From the NCBI GenBank assembly GCA_937910975.1, contig CALEMZ010000078.1, forward strand, positions 1 to 9,806: a DNA stretch of 9,806 nt, read 5' to 3'. The first letter of the stretch is position 1. Each line of letters starts with the position of its first letter. This document shows positions 1 to 5,928 of the stretch, in pieces. The translations under genes and the position numbers were made by a program. The notes under the pieces are model-generated. The model saw only the letters and a program-made list of their open reading frames with translations, made no database searches and had not been told where the DNA came from. Source of the DNA: an uncultured Pseudorhodobacter sp. Lineage in GTDB: Bacteria > Pseudomonadota > Alphaproteobacteria > Rhodobacterales > Rhodobacteraceae.

Positions 1-414
1 GGCCTTAATATGCAACGCTATTACAATCAAGTTTGCCTGTTCTACGGGGCCGATCCCGAAGTCCGCGCCGCGCTGGCTGCGGACTTTGAGCTGCCAGAGG
101 AACGCGCCGCCACCTGTGTTGATGAGTTTGACCTTGCCGCCGATTCTTGGGCCAAAATACTGGAGCCGCTGGAAACCTCCAAACCCGCACAATCCATTGC
201 CTTTACAGGGGAAACCAAAAGCAATATCGGCGCGCTACTGGCTGATGAGGTCAAGGCCCTGAACGAGACCTACAAGCTGCCCAGCCCCATCTCGGTGGAA
301 CTTGCAAGCTGCGGCGTGGAGAACGCCTTTTATGACCCGGCAACCGCCACCATTACGATTTGCATAGAATATGTGGAGTTTCTGGAACGTCAGGCCATTG
401 CTGGCGACTTGTGA
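1..414 (+). CDS. DUF4344-type putative metallopeptidase, C-terminal part (5' end outside window)
   Basis: The reading frame is open from the first base and enters as G-L-N-M-Q-R-Y-Y-N, so the ATG at 10 is internal and the gene starts upstream; 137 residues are visible. The stretch around QVCLFYGADPE, followed by LPEERAATC and a DSW motif, is what I recall from the C-terminal half of DUF4344 proteins of Rhodobacteraceae. These are secreted putative zinc metallopeptidases whose HExxH-like site lies further N-terminal and is therefore not visible here. The last 40 residues (CGVENAFYDP, then ITICIEYVEFL) resemble the family's N-terminal 'NA[FY]YDP...I.[IM]C.E' segment, as if that motif occurs twice. 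The stop is TGA at 412-414, and it lies inside a perfect 12-bp palindrome. Substrate and role are unknown. The family call is from memory of the motifs, so moderately sure. Confidence 0.7.
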   Translation, partial: GLNMQRYYNQVCLFYGADPEVRAALAADFELPEERAATCVDEFDLAADSWAKILEPLETSKPAQSIAFTGETKSNIGALLADEVKALNETYKLPSPISVELASCGVENAFYDPATATITICIEYVEFLERQAIAGDL

Positions 415-420
415 TCACAA
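409..420. promoter_or_regulatory. Palindromic site TTGTGATCACAA (copy 1)
   Basis: This is a perfect 12-bp palindrome that overlaps the stop codon of the DUF4344 gene. It shares the core GTGATCAC with two further copies at 572-579 and 593-600. No other full copy of the core was seen in the window. It is likely a transcription factor operator; which regulator binds is unknown. Confidence 0.45.
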
Positions 421-521
421 GGCGCAATTTTCCGACACATGCCTTTTTCACCACTGACGTCCTGAGCCACTTAAAGCAAGACCCACCCACGCCGCGCGGT
501 TGAAATGGGGCGTCACCAGAC

Positions 522-534
522 TCTTAGGCTAAGA
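522..534. repeat. Inverted repeat TCTTAG-G-CTAAGA
   Basis: A perfect 6+1+6 inverted repeat in the sdh upstream region. It is flanked by two GACTC (GANTC) sites at 519-523 and 533-537. No T-tract follows it, so it does not look like a terminator. It may be a protein-binding site; the function is unknown. Confidence 0.3.
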
Positions 535-570
535 CTCCGCACGTCCAGCGCCAAAAAAACGGATCCTTTA

Positions 571-602
571 TGTGATCACGGCTTGCAAAATTGTGATCAC
601 AT
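571..602. promoter_or_regulatory. Tandem GTGATCAC operator pair upstream of sdhC
   Basis: Two palindromes, TGTGATCAC at 571-579 and TTGTGATCACAT at 591-602, have centres exactly 21 bp apart, which is two turns of B-DNA. Two dimers would therefore sit on the same face of the helix. They lie about 150-180 bases upstream of the sdhC start and are the likeliest regulatory target for the sdh operon. The half-site TGTGA resembles CRP/FNR-type half-sites, but there is no spacer between the halves, which argues against an ordinary CRP site. GntR- or MarR-type regulators are alternatives. A clear -35/-10 pair could not be fixed nearby; the promoter probably lies between about 580 and 700. Confidence 0.5.
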
Positions 603-657
603 GCAGCATTTTTCTGCGCAAGCAGCATCGAAAAGCAACGTTTTTTCTGTTCTCAAC

Positions 658-670
658 GCGTGACTCACGC
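658..670. repeat. Inverted repeat GCGTGA-C-TCACGC
   Basis: A perfect 6+1+6 inverted repeat. It contains GTGA-C-TCAC, that is, the same half-sites as the GTGATCAC operators but separated by one base, and its centre holds a GANTC site (662-666). It may be a weaker variant operator or the binding site of another factor. It lies about 80 bases before the sdhC start. Confidence 0.3.
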
Positions 671-703
671 CAGAATTACGCTATTCATAGACCAAAGCAG
701 CAA

Positions 704-730
704 GCCTAGGGCGGGCCATTCCCGCAAGGC
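704..730 (+). promoter_or_regulatory. Hairpin in sdhC leader
   Basis: GCGGG (711-715) and CCCGC (721-725) form a perfect 5-bp stem with a 5-base loop. An outer GCCT (704-707) and AGGC (727-730) can extend it across a small internal loop. It ends eight bases before the sdhC ribosome binding site (GAGGG, 739-743), so in the mRNA it could influence translation or stability. No known riboswitch or RNA thermometer family was recognised. Confidence 0.25.
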
Positions 731-750
731 GCAGCCACGAGGGATAGACC

Positions 751-1137
751 ATGGCAGAAGCAAAGCGGGTTACGCGCCCCCTTTCCCCCCATTTGCAAAT
801 ATACCGCCCACAGCTCACGTCGATCACGTCGATCTTGTCGCGCCTGACCGGCAACGGGCTGATTGTGGGTACGATGCTGGCCGTCTGGTGGCTGTTGGCC
901 GCCGCGACTTCGCCAGAGTATTTCGCCGTCGCCAATGCAGTGGCAACTTCCTGGTTTGGTGATCTGGTATTTACCGGCTCGCTCTGGGCGGTCTGGTATC
1001 ACTACCTCGCAGGGCTGCGGCACCTCTATTTCGATGCGGGCAAGGGGCTTGATATTCCCACCGCCGAAAAACTCGGCTGGGCCTGCATCATCGGATCGGT
1101 CGTGTTGACGATCCTCACCATCATTCTTGTGCAATAG
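751..1137 (+). CDS. sdhC: Succinate dehydrogenase cytochrome b556 subunit
   Basis: One of the two inner-membrane anchors of complex II, which bind heme b and ubiquinone and hold SdhAB on the cytoplasmic face. The 128-residue protein has the N-terminal signature RPLSPHLQIY (residues 9-18) followed by SILSRLTG, and the second signature HYLAGLRHLYFDAG (84-97). His84 is the expected axial heme ligand. Ser27 and Arg31 match the E. coli quinone-site residues, while E. coli His30 is Ser here, as I recall for Rhodobacter relatives. There are three hydrophobic helices at about 36-52, 70-90 and 109-127. The start ATG has GAGGG seven bases upstream. It is the first gene of the sdh operon, with sdhD starting 12 bases after its stop. 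Confidence 0.95.
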   Translation: MAEAKRVTRPLSPHLQIYRPQLTSITSILSRLTGNGLIVGTMLAVWWLLAAATSPEYFAVANAVATSWFGDLVFTGSLWAVWYHYLAGLRHLYFDAGKGLDIPTAEKLGWACIIGSVVLTILTIILVQ

Positions 1138-1149
1138 GGGGGCCGCCAA

Positions 1150-1521
1150 ATGCGTTACTTGACCGACCGTAAGCGCGCCATGGGTAAGGGCTCTGCCCAT
1201 TCCGGCACTGAACACCATTGGTATATGACGGTTTCGGCCGTGGGCCTTGCCTTCATGGTGCCGACATGGATTTACATCTTTGGCTCCGCCCTTGGCGGCC
1301 CCCAGGAAGAGGTGCTTGCCACCTTCGCACGTCCATTCCCTGCAATCCTGACCGCGTTGGTGATCTTCATCGGCATGCGCCACTTTGCCAAGGGCGCCAC
1401 CATGATGATCGAAGATTACGCCAAGGGCTCCGCGCGCAGGGCGCTTGTCATCCTTACTATTTCGCTCTCCTACGCGATCACCGCGACGGGGCTTTTTGCC
1501 CTCGCCCGCATCGCGCTTTGA
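1150..1521 (+). CDS. sdhD: Succinate dehydrogenase hydrophobic membrane anchor subunit
   Basis: The second membrane anchor of complex II, 123 residues. Three hydrophobic stretches (about 24-47, 62-78 and 97-121) and the central motif MRHFAKGATMMIEDYAKG identify it. His78 is the likely second heme ligand. Asp89-Tyr90 sit 11 and 12 residues further on, the same spacing as E. coli His71 to Asp82-Tyr83 of the ubiquinone site. The ribosome binding site is the G-run AGGGGGG (1136-1142), which begins within the sdhC stop codon. The stop TGA (1519-1521) overlaps the AAGGA ribosome binding site of sdhA, so translation is probably coupled. Confidence 0.93.
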   Translation: MRYLTDRKRAMGKGSAHSGTEHHWYMTVSAVGLAFMVPTWIYIFGSALGGPQEEVLATFARPFPAILTALVIFIGMRHFAKGATMMIEDYAKGSARRALVILTISLSYAITATGLFALARIAL

Positions 1522-1531
1522 AGGACAAGAC

Positions 1532-3334
1532 ATGACCGCTTACGAATATGAAACGCATGAATATGACGTTGTTGTCGTGGGGGCTGGCGGCGCTGGCCTG
1601 CGCGCAACACTGGGCATGGCCGAACAAGGCTTGCGCACCGCTTGCATAACCAAGGTTTTCCCGACTCGCTCGCACACAGTGGCTGCCCAAGGCGGCATCG
1701 CGGCATCGCTGTCTAATATGGGTCCGGACAGCTGGCAGTGGCATATGTATGACACGGTTAAAGGCTCAGACTGGTTGGGCGATACGGATGCGATGGAATA
1801 CCTCGCCCGCGAAGCGCCCAAGGCGGTGTATGAGCTGGAGCATTACGGCGTGCCGTTTTCGCGCACCGAAGACGGTAAAATCTATCAGCGCCCCTTCGGC
1901 GGCCACACCACAGAATATGGCGAAGGTCCGCCCGTGCAGCGCACCTGTGCTGCCGCCGACCGTACCGGCCACGCCATTTTGCACACGCTTTATGGTCAAT
2001 CGCTCAAGCATAACGCCGAATTCTTCATCGAATATTTCGCGCTGGACCTGATCATTACCAACGGTCGCTGCACTGGTATCGTCGCGTGGAAACTCGATGA
2101 TGGCACGATCCACGTCTTCAACGCCAAGATGGTCGTGCTGGCTACGGGTGGTTATGGCCGCGCCTATTTCAGCGCCACCTCGGCCCATACTTGCACGGGC
2201 GATGGCAACGGTATGGTCGCCCGCGCCGGCCTGCCGCTTCAAGACATGGAATTTGTGCAGTTTCATCCGACGGGCATCTACGGCTCCGGCTGTCTGATCA
2301 CCGAAGGCGCGCGCGGCGAGGGTGGCTACCTAACCAACTCCGAAGGGGAGCGGTTCATGGAACGCTATGCGCCGACCTACAAGGATCTGGCGTCGCGCGA
2401 TGTGGTGTCACGCTGCATGACCATCGAAATCCGCGAAGGGCGCGGCGTAGGCCCGAACAAGGACCATATCCACCTCAACCTCAACCACCTACCCAAAGCA
2501 ACGCTGGACCTGCGTTTGCCCGGCATCTCTGAATCCGCTCGCATATTTGCTGGCGTGGATTTGCAAAAAGAGCCGATCCCGGTGCTGCCGACCGTGCATT
2601 ACAACATGGGCGGCATCCCCACGAACTACTTTGGCGAGGTGCTAAACCCTACCGCCAAAAAACCCGACGCCATTTTTCCCGGCCTCATGGCCGTGGGCGA
2701 GGCGGGCTGCGCAAGCGTCCATGGCGCCAACCGCTTGGGGTCTAACTCGCTGATTGACCTTGTGGTCTTTGGCCGCGCCGCCGCGATTCGCGCGGGCGAG
2801 ATTGTAAGCCCGAAAGAGCGCAACGAGCCCGTGAACAAGGTTGAGGTTGATAAGGCCCTTGGCCGTTTTGACGCTGTGCGCCATGCCAATGGCTCCGTGC
2901 CCACCGCCGATCTGCGACTCGAAATGCAAAAAACCATGCAGGCCGATGCCGCAGTGTTCCGCACCGATAAAACGCTGGCCGAAGGCGTGGAAAAGATGAC
3001 TGCCATCGCGGGCAAGATGAATGACCTGAAGGTCACGGATCGCTCCATGGTCTGGAACTCCGATCTGATGGAAACGCTGGAATTGGGCAACCTGATGCCC
3101 AACGCGCTGGCCACCATCGTCGCCGCCGAAGCCCGCAAGGAAAGCCGCGGCGCCCACGCACATGAGGATTACCCGGACCGCGATGATAAAAACTGGCGCG
3201 TCCACTCGCTTGCCTATGTTGACGGAAACAAGGTCACTCTCGGAACCCGCCCGGTGCATCTGAACCCGCTGACCAAGCACGAAGATGGAGGCATTGACCT
3301 CAAGAAAATCGCACCAAAAGCGCGCGTGTATTGA
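1532..3334 (+). CDS. sdhA: Succinate dehydrogenase flavoprotein subunit
   Basis: The catalytic subunit, which oxidises succinate to fumarate with covalent FAD and passes electrons to SdhB. It has 600 residues, the usual length for alphaproteobacteria. The frame is open further upstream (to 1445), but the ATG at 1532 has AAGGA six bases before it and begins a normal SdhA N-terminus. The dinucleotide fold GAGGAG is at 17-22. The FAD-attachment signature RSHTVAAQGG is at 46-55, with His48 as the covalent flavin ligand. Substrate-site residues aligned to E. coli are His245, Arg289 (the proton-transfer arginine, in ASRDVVSR), His356 (TVHYNMGG) and Arg401 (GANRLGSNS). The protein appears intact. 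The next gene starts 73 bases downstream, with no terminator seen in the gap. Confidence 0.97.
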   Translation: MTAYEYETHEYDVVVVGAGGAGLRATLGMAEQGLRTACITKVFPTRSHTVAAQGGIAASLSNMGPDSWQWHMYDTVKGSDWLGDTDAMEYLAREAPKAVYELEHYGVPFSRTEDGKIYQRPFGGHTTEYGEGPPVQRTCAAADRTGHAILHTLYGQSLKHNAEFFIEYFALDLIITNGRCTGIVAWKLDDGTIHVFNAKMVVLATGGYGRAYFSATSAHTCTGDGNGMVARAGLPLQDMEFVQFHPTGIYGSGCLITEGARGEGGYLTNSEGERFMERYAPTYKDLASRDVVSRCMTIEIREGRGVGPNKDHIHLNLNHLPKATLDLRLPGISESARIFAGVDLQKEPIPVLPTVHYNMGGIPTNYFGEVLNPTAKKPDAIFPGLMAVGEAGCASVHGANRLGSNSLIDLVVFGRAAAIRAGEIVSPKERNEPVNKVEVDKALGRFDAVRHANGSVPTADLRLEMQKTMQADAAVFRTDKTLAEGVEKMTAIAGKMNDLKVTDRSMVWNSDLMETLELGNLMPNALATIVAAEARKESRGAHAHEDYPDRDDKNWRVHSLAYVDGNKVTLGTRPVHLNPLTKHEDGGIDLKKIAPKARVY

Positions 3335-3407
3335 TGTGCGCAGGCAAATCCGGCGCGCCTGTATCCAAGGAAGAGCTTGTAAAGCGTCACGCAAAGGAAA
3401 ATAACGT

Positions 3408-3722
3408 ATGATCCGGATTTTTCTGATTTGCAGCCTCGCGCTTGCTGCCTGCACCGCCACCAATCCAGTGGAGGCAGTGGCAAGGACAGCGGCGAAGTCT
3501 GTGGTGCTTCCGGTCGTGCAACAGCGCCTTCCCGGCCCGCAGGCCGAGGCGGTGGCCATCTGTGTGATCGACAACGCCAATACCAACGAAATCTTCAGCC
3601 TTGCGCGCGATGTCGGCACCCGTGCTGGCACCACCACAGTGCAAACCATCGCCACCATCTTGCAGCGCCCCGGCACAGTTCAATGCGTGCTTGGCGCGGG
3701 CATTCCGGGCCTGACCCTATGA
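3408..3722 (+). CDS. Small putative lipoprotein between sdhA and sdhB
   Basis: A protein of 104 residues. It begins with a short signal peptide, MIRIFLICSLALAAC, with lipobox L12-A13-A14-C15, which predicts cleavage and lipidation at Cys15 and anchoring in the envelope. The mature part is about 90 residues, alanine/valine rich, with two further cysteines (Cys52 in AICVIDN, Cys93 in VQCVLG) that could form a disulfide in the periplasm. No enzymatic motif is visible. AAAGGA eight to nine bases before the ATG is a good ribosome binding site. Its stop TGA overlaps the start of the next gene (ATGA at 3719-3722). Small uncharacterised proteins at this place in sdh operons of Rhodobacterales are what I recall; the function is unknown. 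A role in complex II assembly is only a guess from position. Confidence 0.75.
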   Translation: MIRIFLICSLALAACTATNPVEAVARTAAKSVVLPVVQQRLPGPQAEAVAICVIDNANTNEIFSLARDVGTRAGTTTVQTIATILQRPGTVQCVLGAGIPGLTL

Positions 3723-4486
3723 ACATGACCGAGGCGCCAAATCGCAAGATCGACCGAAAGGCCGTGAACCGTTTTTTGCGCCAGAAAGGGCTTGTCGCCC
3801 TTGCCGACAAATCGCAAGCCGCGCATCTGCTGCAGTTTGACCTTGCGGTTGACGTAGTGTTTGACATCGGCGTCGATACCGGCACGCCGTTCTTATATCA
3901 GGCATTCCCCGAGGCGCATTTCGTGTTGATCGACCCGAGGGCTGAGGCCGAAGCCGCGATGACCGGCCCCGATGCGCCCGCCAAGGCCAGCTTTCACGCG
4001 GTCGCACTTGGGGCGGATGCTGGCGAGATGACCCTCAACATCCCGTTTTCCGACAAAGGCGAGCAAGGCGCGATGGCCAGTCTGCGCCAACGCCAGGACT
4101 ATCTTGCGGATCAGATCAAATGGGTGGAAACCCGGCAGGTACCCGTTGCCCCGCTCGATACGATCGCTGTGGCTTATCCGGGCCGTGTCGGCCTCAAGAT
4201 TGACACCGAAGGTTTTGAGGATGAAGTGCTGGCTGGGGCAACAGAAACCCTGGCGCGCTGCGATTTCGTCATTCTGGAAATGTCGCTGACCCAGCGTTTT
4301 GATACCACAGCCCCCCCCAGCCAGATCATCGCCCGTCTCGCCGCCGCCGGGCTGGAATTCCGCGACGTGCTGCGTATGACAGGCGACGGGCGCGGCGGCC
4401 CCACCCCGCGCCTCATGGACGTTTTATTCACCCGTTGGGCTCCCGATGCCCCGGTCCCCGCAACAACAATATCCGCCTTAAAGTAA
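3719..4486 (+). CDS. FkbM-family SAM-dependent methyltransferase
   Basis: A protein of 255 residues with the Rossmann-type methyltransferase features of the FkbM family. The SAM-binding motif I, VVFDIGVDTG, is at 46-55. An acidic end to the second strand, VLIDPR, is at 69-74. The family hallmark VGLKIDTEGFEDEVLAGA is at 157-174, followed by DFVILEMS (182-189) and the C-terminal LMDVLFTRW (232-240). FkbM enzymes O-methylate sugars or secondary metabolites, and many genome copies have unknown substrates. There is no signal peptide, so it is cytosolic. The ATG at 3719 overlaps the lipoprotein stop by four bases; the ATG at 3725 is an alternative start. The stop TAA runs into the sdhB ribosome binding site. 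An eight-C run (4311-4318) leaves the frame intact. A methyltransferase inside an sdh operon is unusual, and nothing here identifies a substrate. Confidence 0.85.
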   Translation: MNMTEAPNRKIDRKAVNRFLRQKGLVALADKSQAAHLLQFDLAVDVVFDIGVDTGTPFLYQAFPEAHFVLIDPRAEAEAAMTGPDAPAKASFHAVALGADAGEMTLNIPFSDKGEQGAMASLRQRQDYLADQIKWVETRQVPVAPLDTIAVAYPGRVGLKIDTEGFEDEVLAGATETLARCDFVILEMSLTQRFDTTAPPSQIIARLAAAGLEFRDVLRMTGDGRGGPTPRLMDVLFTRWAPDAPVPATTISALK

Positions 4487-4497
4487 GGAGAGGGACA

Positions 4498-5274
4498 ATG
4501 GTTCAATTCACCCTGCCCAAAAACTCGACAATCCGCACGGGCAAGACATGGCCCAAACCTTCCGGCAGCAATGTCCGCAAATTCCAGATCTATCGCTGGA
4601 CCCCCGATGACGGTGAAAATCCGCGGGTGGACACCTATTTCGTCGATATGGATAGCTGTGGCCCGATGGTGCTGGACGCGCTGATCAAGATCAAGAATGA
4701 GATTGACCCGACGCTCACCTTTCGCCGCTCCTGCCGCGAAGGTATTTGCGGAAGCTGTGCGATGAACATCGGCGGCATCAATACTCTGGCCTGCATCTAC
4801 GGGCTGGATGAGGTGAAGGGCGATGTAAAAATCTATCCGCTGCCCCATTTGCCGGTGGTCAAGGATCTGATCCCGGACCTCACCCATTTCTACGCCCAGC
4901 ACGCCTCCATCATGCCCTGGCTGGAAACCAAGACCAACACCCCCGCCAAGGAATGGCGCCAATCTATTGAGGACCGCGAGAAACTCGACGGCCTTTATGA
5001 ATGTGTGATGTGCGCTTGCTGCTCCACTTCCTGCCCGTCCTATTGGTGGAACTCGGATCGCTACCTTGGCCCGGCGGCGTTGCTTCACGCTTACCGCTGG
5101 ATCATCGACAGCCGCGATGAGGCCACGCCGGAACGTCTGGACGATCTGGAAGACCCGTTCAAACTTTACCGTTGCCACACCATCATGAACTGCGCCAAAG
5201 CCTGCCCCAAAGGGCTGAACCCGGCCAAGGCCATCGCCGAGATCAAAAAGAAAATGATCGAGCGGATCGTCTGA
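4498..5274 (+). CDS. sdhB: Succinate dehydrogenase iron-sulfur subunit
   Basis: The electron-transfer subunit of complex II, 258 residues, linking the SdhA flavin to ubiquinone. All cluster ligands are present. The [2Fe-2S] ligands are Cys79, Cys84, Cys87 and Cys99 (SCREGICGSCAM...LAC). The [4Fe-4S] ligands are Cys169, Cys172, Cys175 and Cys236. The [3Fe-4S] ligands are Cys179, Cys226 and Cys232. Each of the last two sets is offset by exactly 20 from E. coli numbering. The frame is open upstream, but ATG 4498 has AAGGAG (4485-4490) seven bases before it and starts a normal SdhB. It is the last structural gene of the operon and is separated from sdhA by the lipoprotein and FkbM genes. Confidence 0.97.
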   Translation: MVQFTLPKNSTIRTGKTWPKPSGSNVRKFQIYRWTPDDGENPRVDTYFVDMDSCGPMVLDALIKIKNEIDPTLTFRRSCREGICGSCAMNIGGINTLACIYGLDEVKGDVKIYPLPHLPVVKDLIPDLTHFYAQHASIMPWLETKTNTPAKEWRQSIEDREKLDGLYECVMCACCSTSCPSYWWNSDRYLGPAALLHAYRWIIDSRDEATPERLDDLEDPFKLYRCHTIMNCAKACPKGLNPAKAIAEIKKKMIERIV

Positions 5275-5289
5275 TCTCGCTACTCCAAC

Positions 5290-5320
5290 GGCTCGCTGGC
5301 CCCAATTGGGGCCGCGAGCC
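5290..5320 (+). terminator. Strong hairpin after sdhB
   Basis: GGCTCGC (5290-5296) pairs with GCGAGCC (5314-5320). Inside it, GGCCCCAA pairs with TTGGGGCC (5298-5313), and only T5297 is unpaired. The inner part is fully self-complementary, so a few central bases must form the loop. It starts 16 bases after the sdhB stop. There is no T-tract after it (TACCCC follows), so it may act as an mRNA 3'-end stabiliser or a pause/Rho-assisted site rather than a classic intrinsic terminator. Confidence 0.55.
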
Positions 5321-5356
5321 TACCCCGCATCAAACCGCGCGAACGGACACTGCTTT

Positions 5357-5719
5357 ATGCCCCTCTTGCTGCTTGCCCTGCTGCTCGGCACGCTAGCCTA
5401 TATGTGGCTCTCGCGCCGCAACTCCACCCTCACCCGTCACTGCCGCTGGCGACTGGATCGGACGGGTGGACCAAACCACTACCACTGCGCCGCCTGTAGC
5501 GCGCAAACCGATAGCGCAACGGGCAACCGCCCCGCCTTTGCATGCGCCAGAAGCCCGCGCCACCGCAGGGCTAAGGCCTGTCTTAGTATTGTTGAATCAG
5601 CGTCTCCGTTTTCTGCCTTCGCGCATTTATGCGAAGATGAACCGTTGCGCGGCCCTTGGGACAGCCAAGACCATTCGCGCGCCCAAAGCCTGACAGCGAA
5701 AGGCAATTTCACGCCTTAG
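5357..5719 (+). CDS. Small hypothetical membrane protein with zinc-ribbon-like cysteines
   Basis: A predicted protein of 120 residues. The N-terminus MPLLLLALLLGTLAYMWL is a single hydrophobic helix (1-18). A short basic region and then four cysteines follow: Cys29 (TRHCRWR), Cys44 and Cys47 (YHCAAC), and Cys63 (FACAR). The C-x14-C-x2-C-x15-C layout suggests a small zinc ribbon on the cytoplasmic side of a single-pass anchor. Small proteins of about 60-70 residues with a similar LTR-x-CRWR and CAACGA pattern exist, as I recall, in Rhodobacteraceae. Residues 67-120 look like low-conservation sequence, so the true conserved gene may end earlier and this copy may read through. The ribosome binding site is weak (GGA at 5345-5347). 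It lies 82 bases after sdhB, past the hairpin. The function is unknown. Confidence 0.5.
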   Translation: MPLLLLALLLGTLAYMWLSRRNSTLTRHCRWRLDRTGGPNHYHCAACSAQTDSATGNRPAFACARSPRHRRAKACLSIVESASPFSAFAHLCEDEPLRGPWDSQDHSRAQSLTAKGNFTP

Positions 5720-5836
5720 GGTCGGGCTGCGCAACAACGCCAAGACAGCTCAAAACGGGCACCCAAAAGGTGCGTGATCAAGGCGGGTGATTGAGGTGAT
5801 AGCCGATATTTTGCCAAAAAATCGGGGCGGCCGCAT
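5720..5836. other. Intergenic gap between convergent transcription units
   Basis: No gene was recognised between the four-cysteine protein and the terminator of the minus-strand SPOR gene. It holds a small perfect hairpin, GCACC-caaaa-GGTGC (5759-5773), without a T-tract, and an AT-rich stretch near 5805-5822. A short minus-strand open frame here (5716-5916) runs through the terminator and was rejected. Confidence 0.5.
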
Positions 5837-5870
5837 AAAAAACACCCCCCAGCACGGGGCTGAGAGGTGT
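5837..5870 (-). terminator. Intrinsic terminator of the SPOR gene
   Basis: Read on the minus strand, ACACC-TCT-CAGC, loop CCCGT, GCTG-GGG-GGTGT form a stem of up to 12 bp (two G-U pairs), followed directly by a run of six T (complement of A 5837-5842). It begins 58 bases beyond the SPOR stop codon. On the plus strand the same stem is followed by GAGTTTTGTT, so it may also stop plus-strand transcription from the sdh side. Confidence 0.8.
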
Positions 5871-5928
5871 GAGTTTTGTTCTGCCCGACTTCTTGCCAAA
5901 CACCAGTGCGGTGCAAGGATACCCGTTC

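Noticed and set aside
1445..1531. Upstream extension of the sdhA frame
   Set aside because: It overlaps sdhD and has no ribosome binding site. The ATG at 1532 with AAGGA gives the normal SdhA N-terminus.
706..1533. Long minus-strand open frame opposite sdhC and sdhD (275 codons)
   Set aside because: It lies fully antisense to two well-supported genes, its translation is His/Gly/Arg-rich and low in complexity, and it shows no family motifs. It is a codon-bias shadow.
3335..3407. Possible extra regulatory element between sdhA and the lipoprotein gene
   Set aside because: Only a GGCGCGCC palindrome and the ribosome binding site were seen; no hairpin with a T-tract and no promoter pair.
2642..3676. 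Minus-strand open frame of 344 codons opposite sdhA and the lipoprotein gene
   Set aside because: It is antisense to sdhA with no recognisable domain; long antisense frames are common in GC-rich genes.
4174..5178. Minus-strand open frame of 334 codons opposite FkbM and sdhB
   Set aside because: It is antisense to two genes with intact motifs, and no protein family is visible in it.
5716..5916. Minus-strand open frame of 66 codons in the gap
   Set aside because: It runs through the intrinsic terminator of the SPOR gene, has no ribosome binding site, and its cysteines are not in a recognisable pattern.
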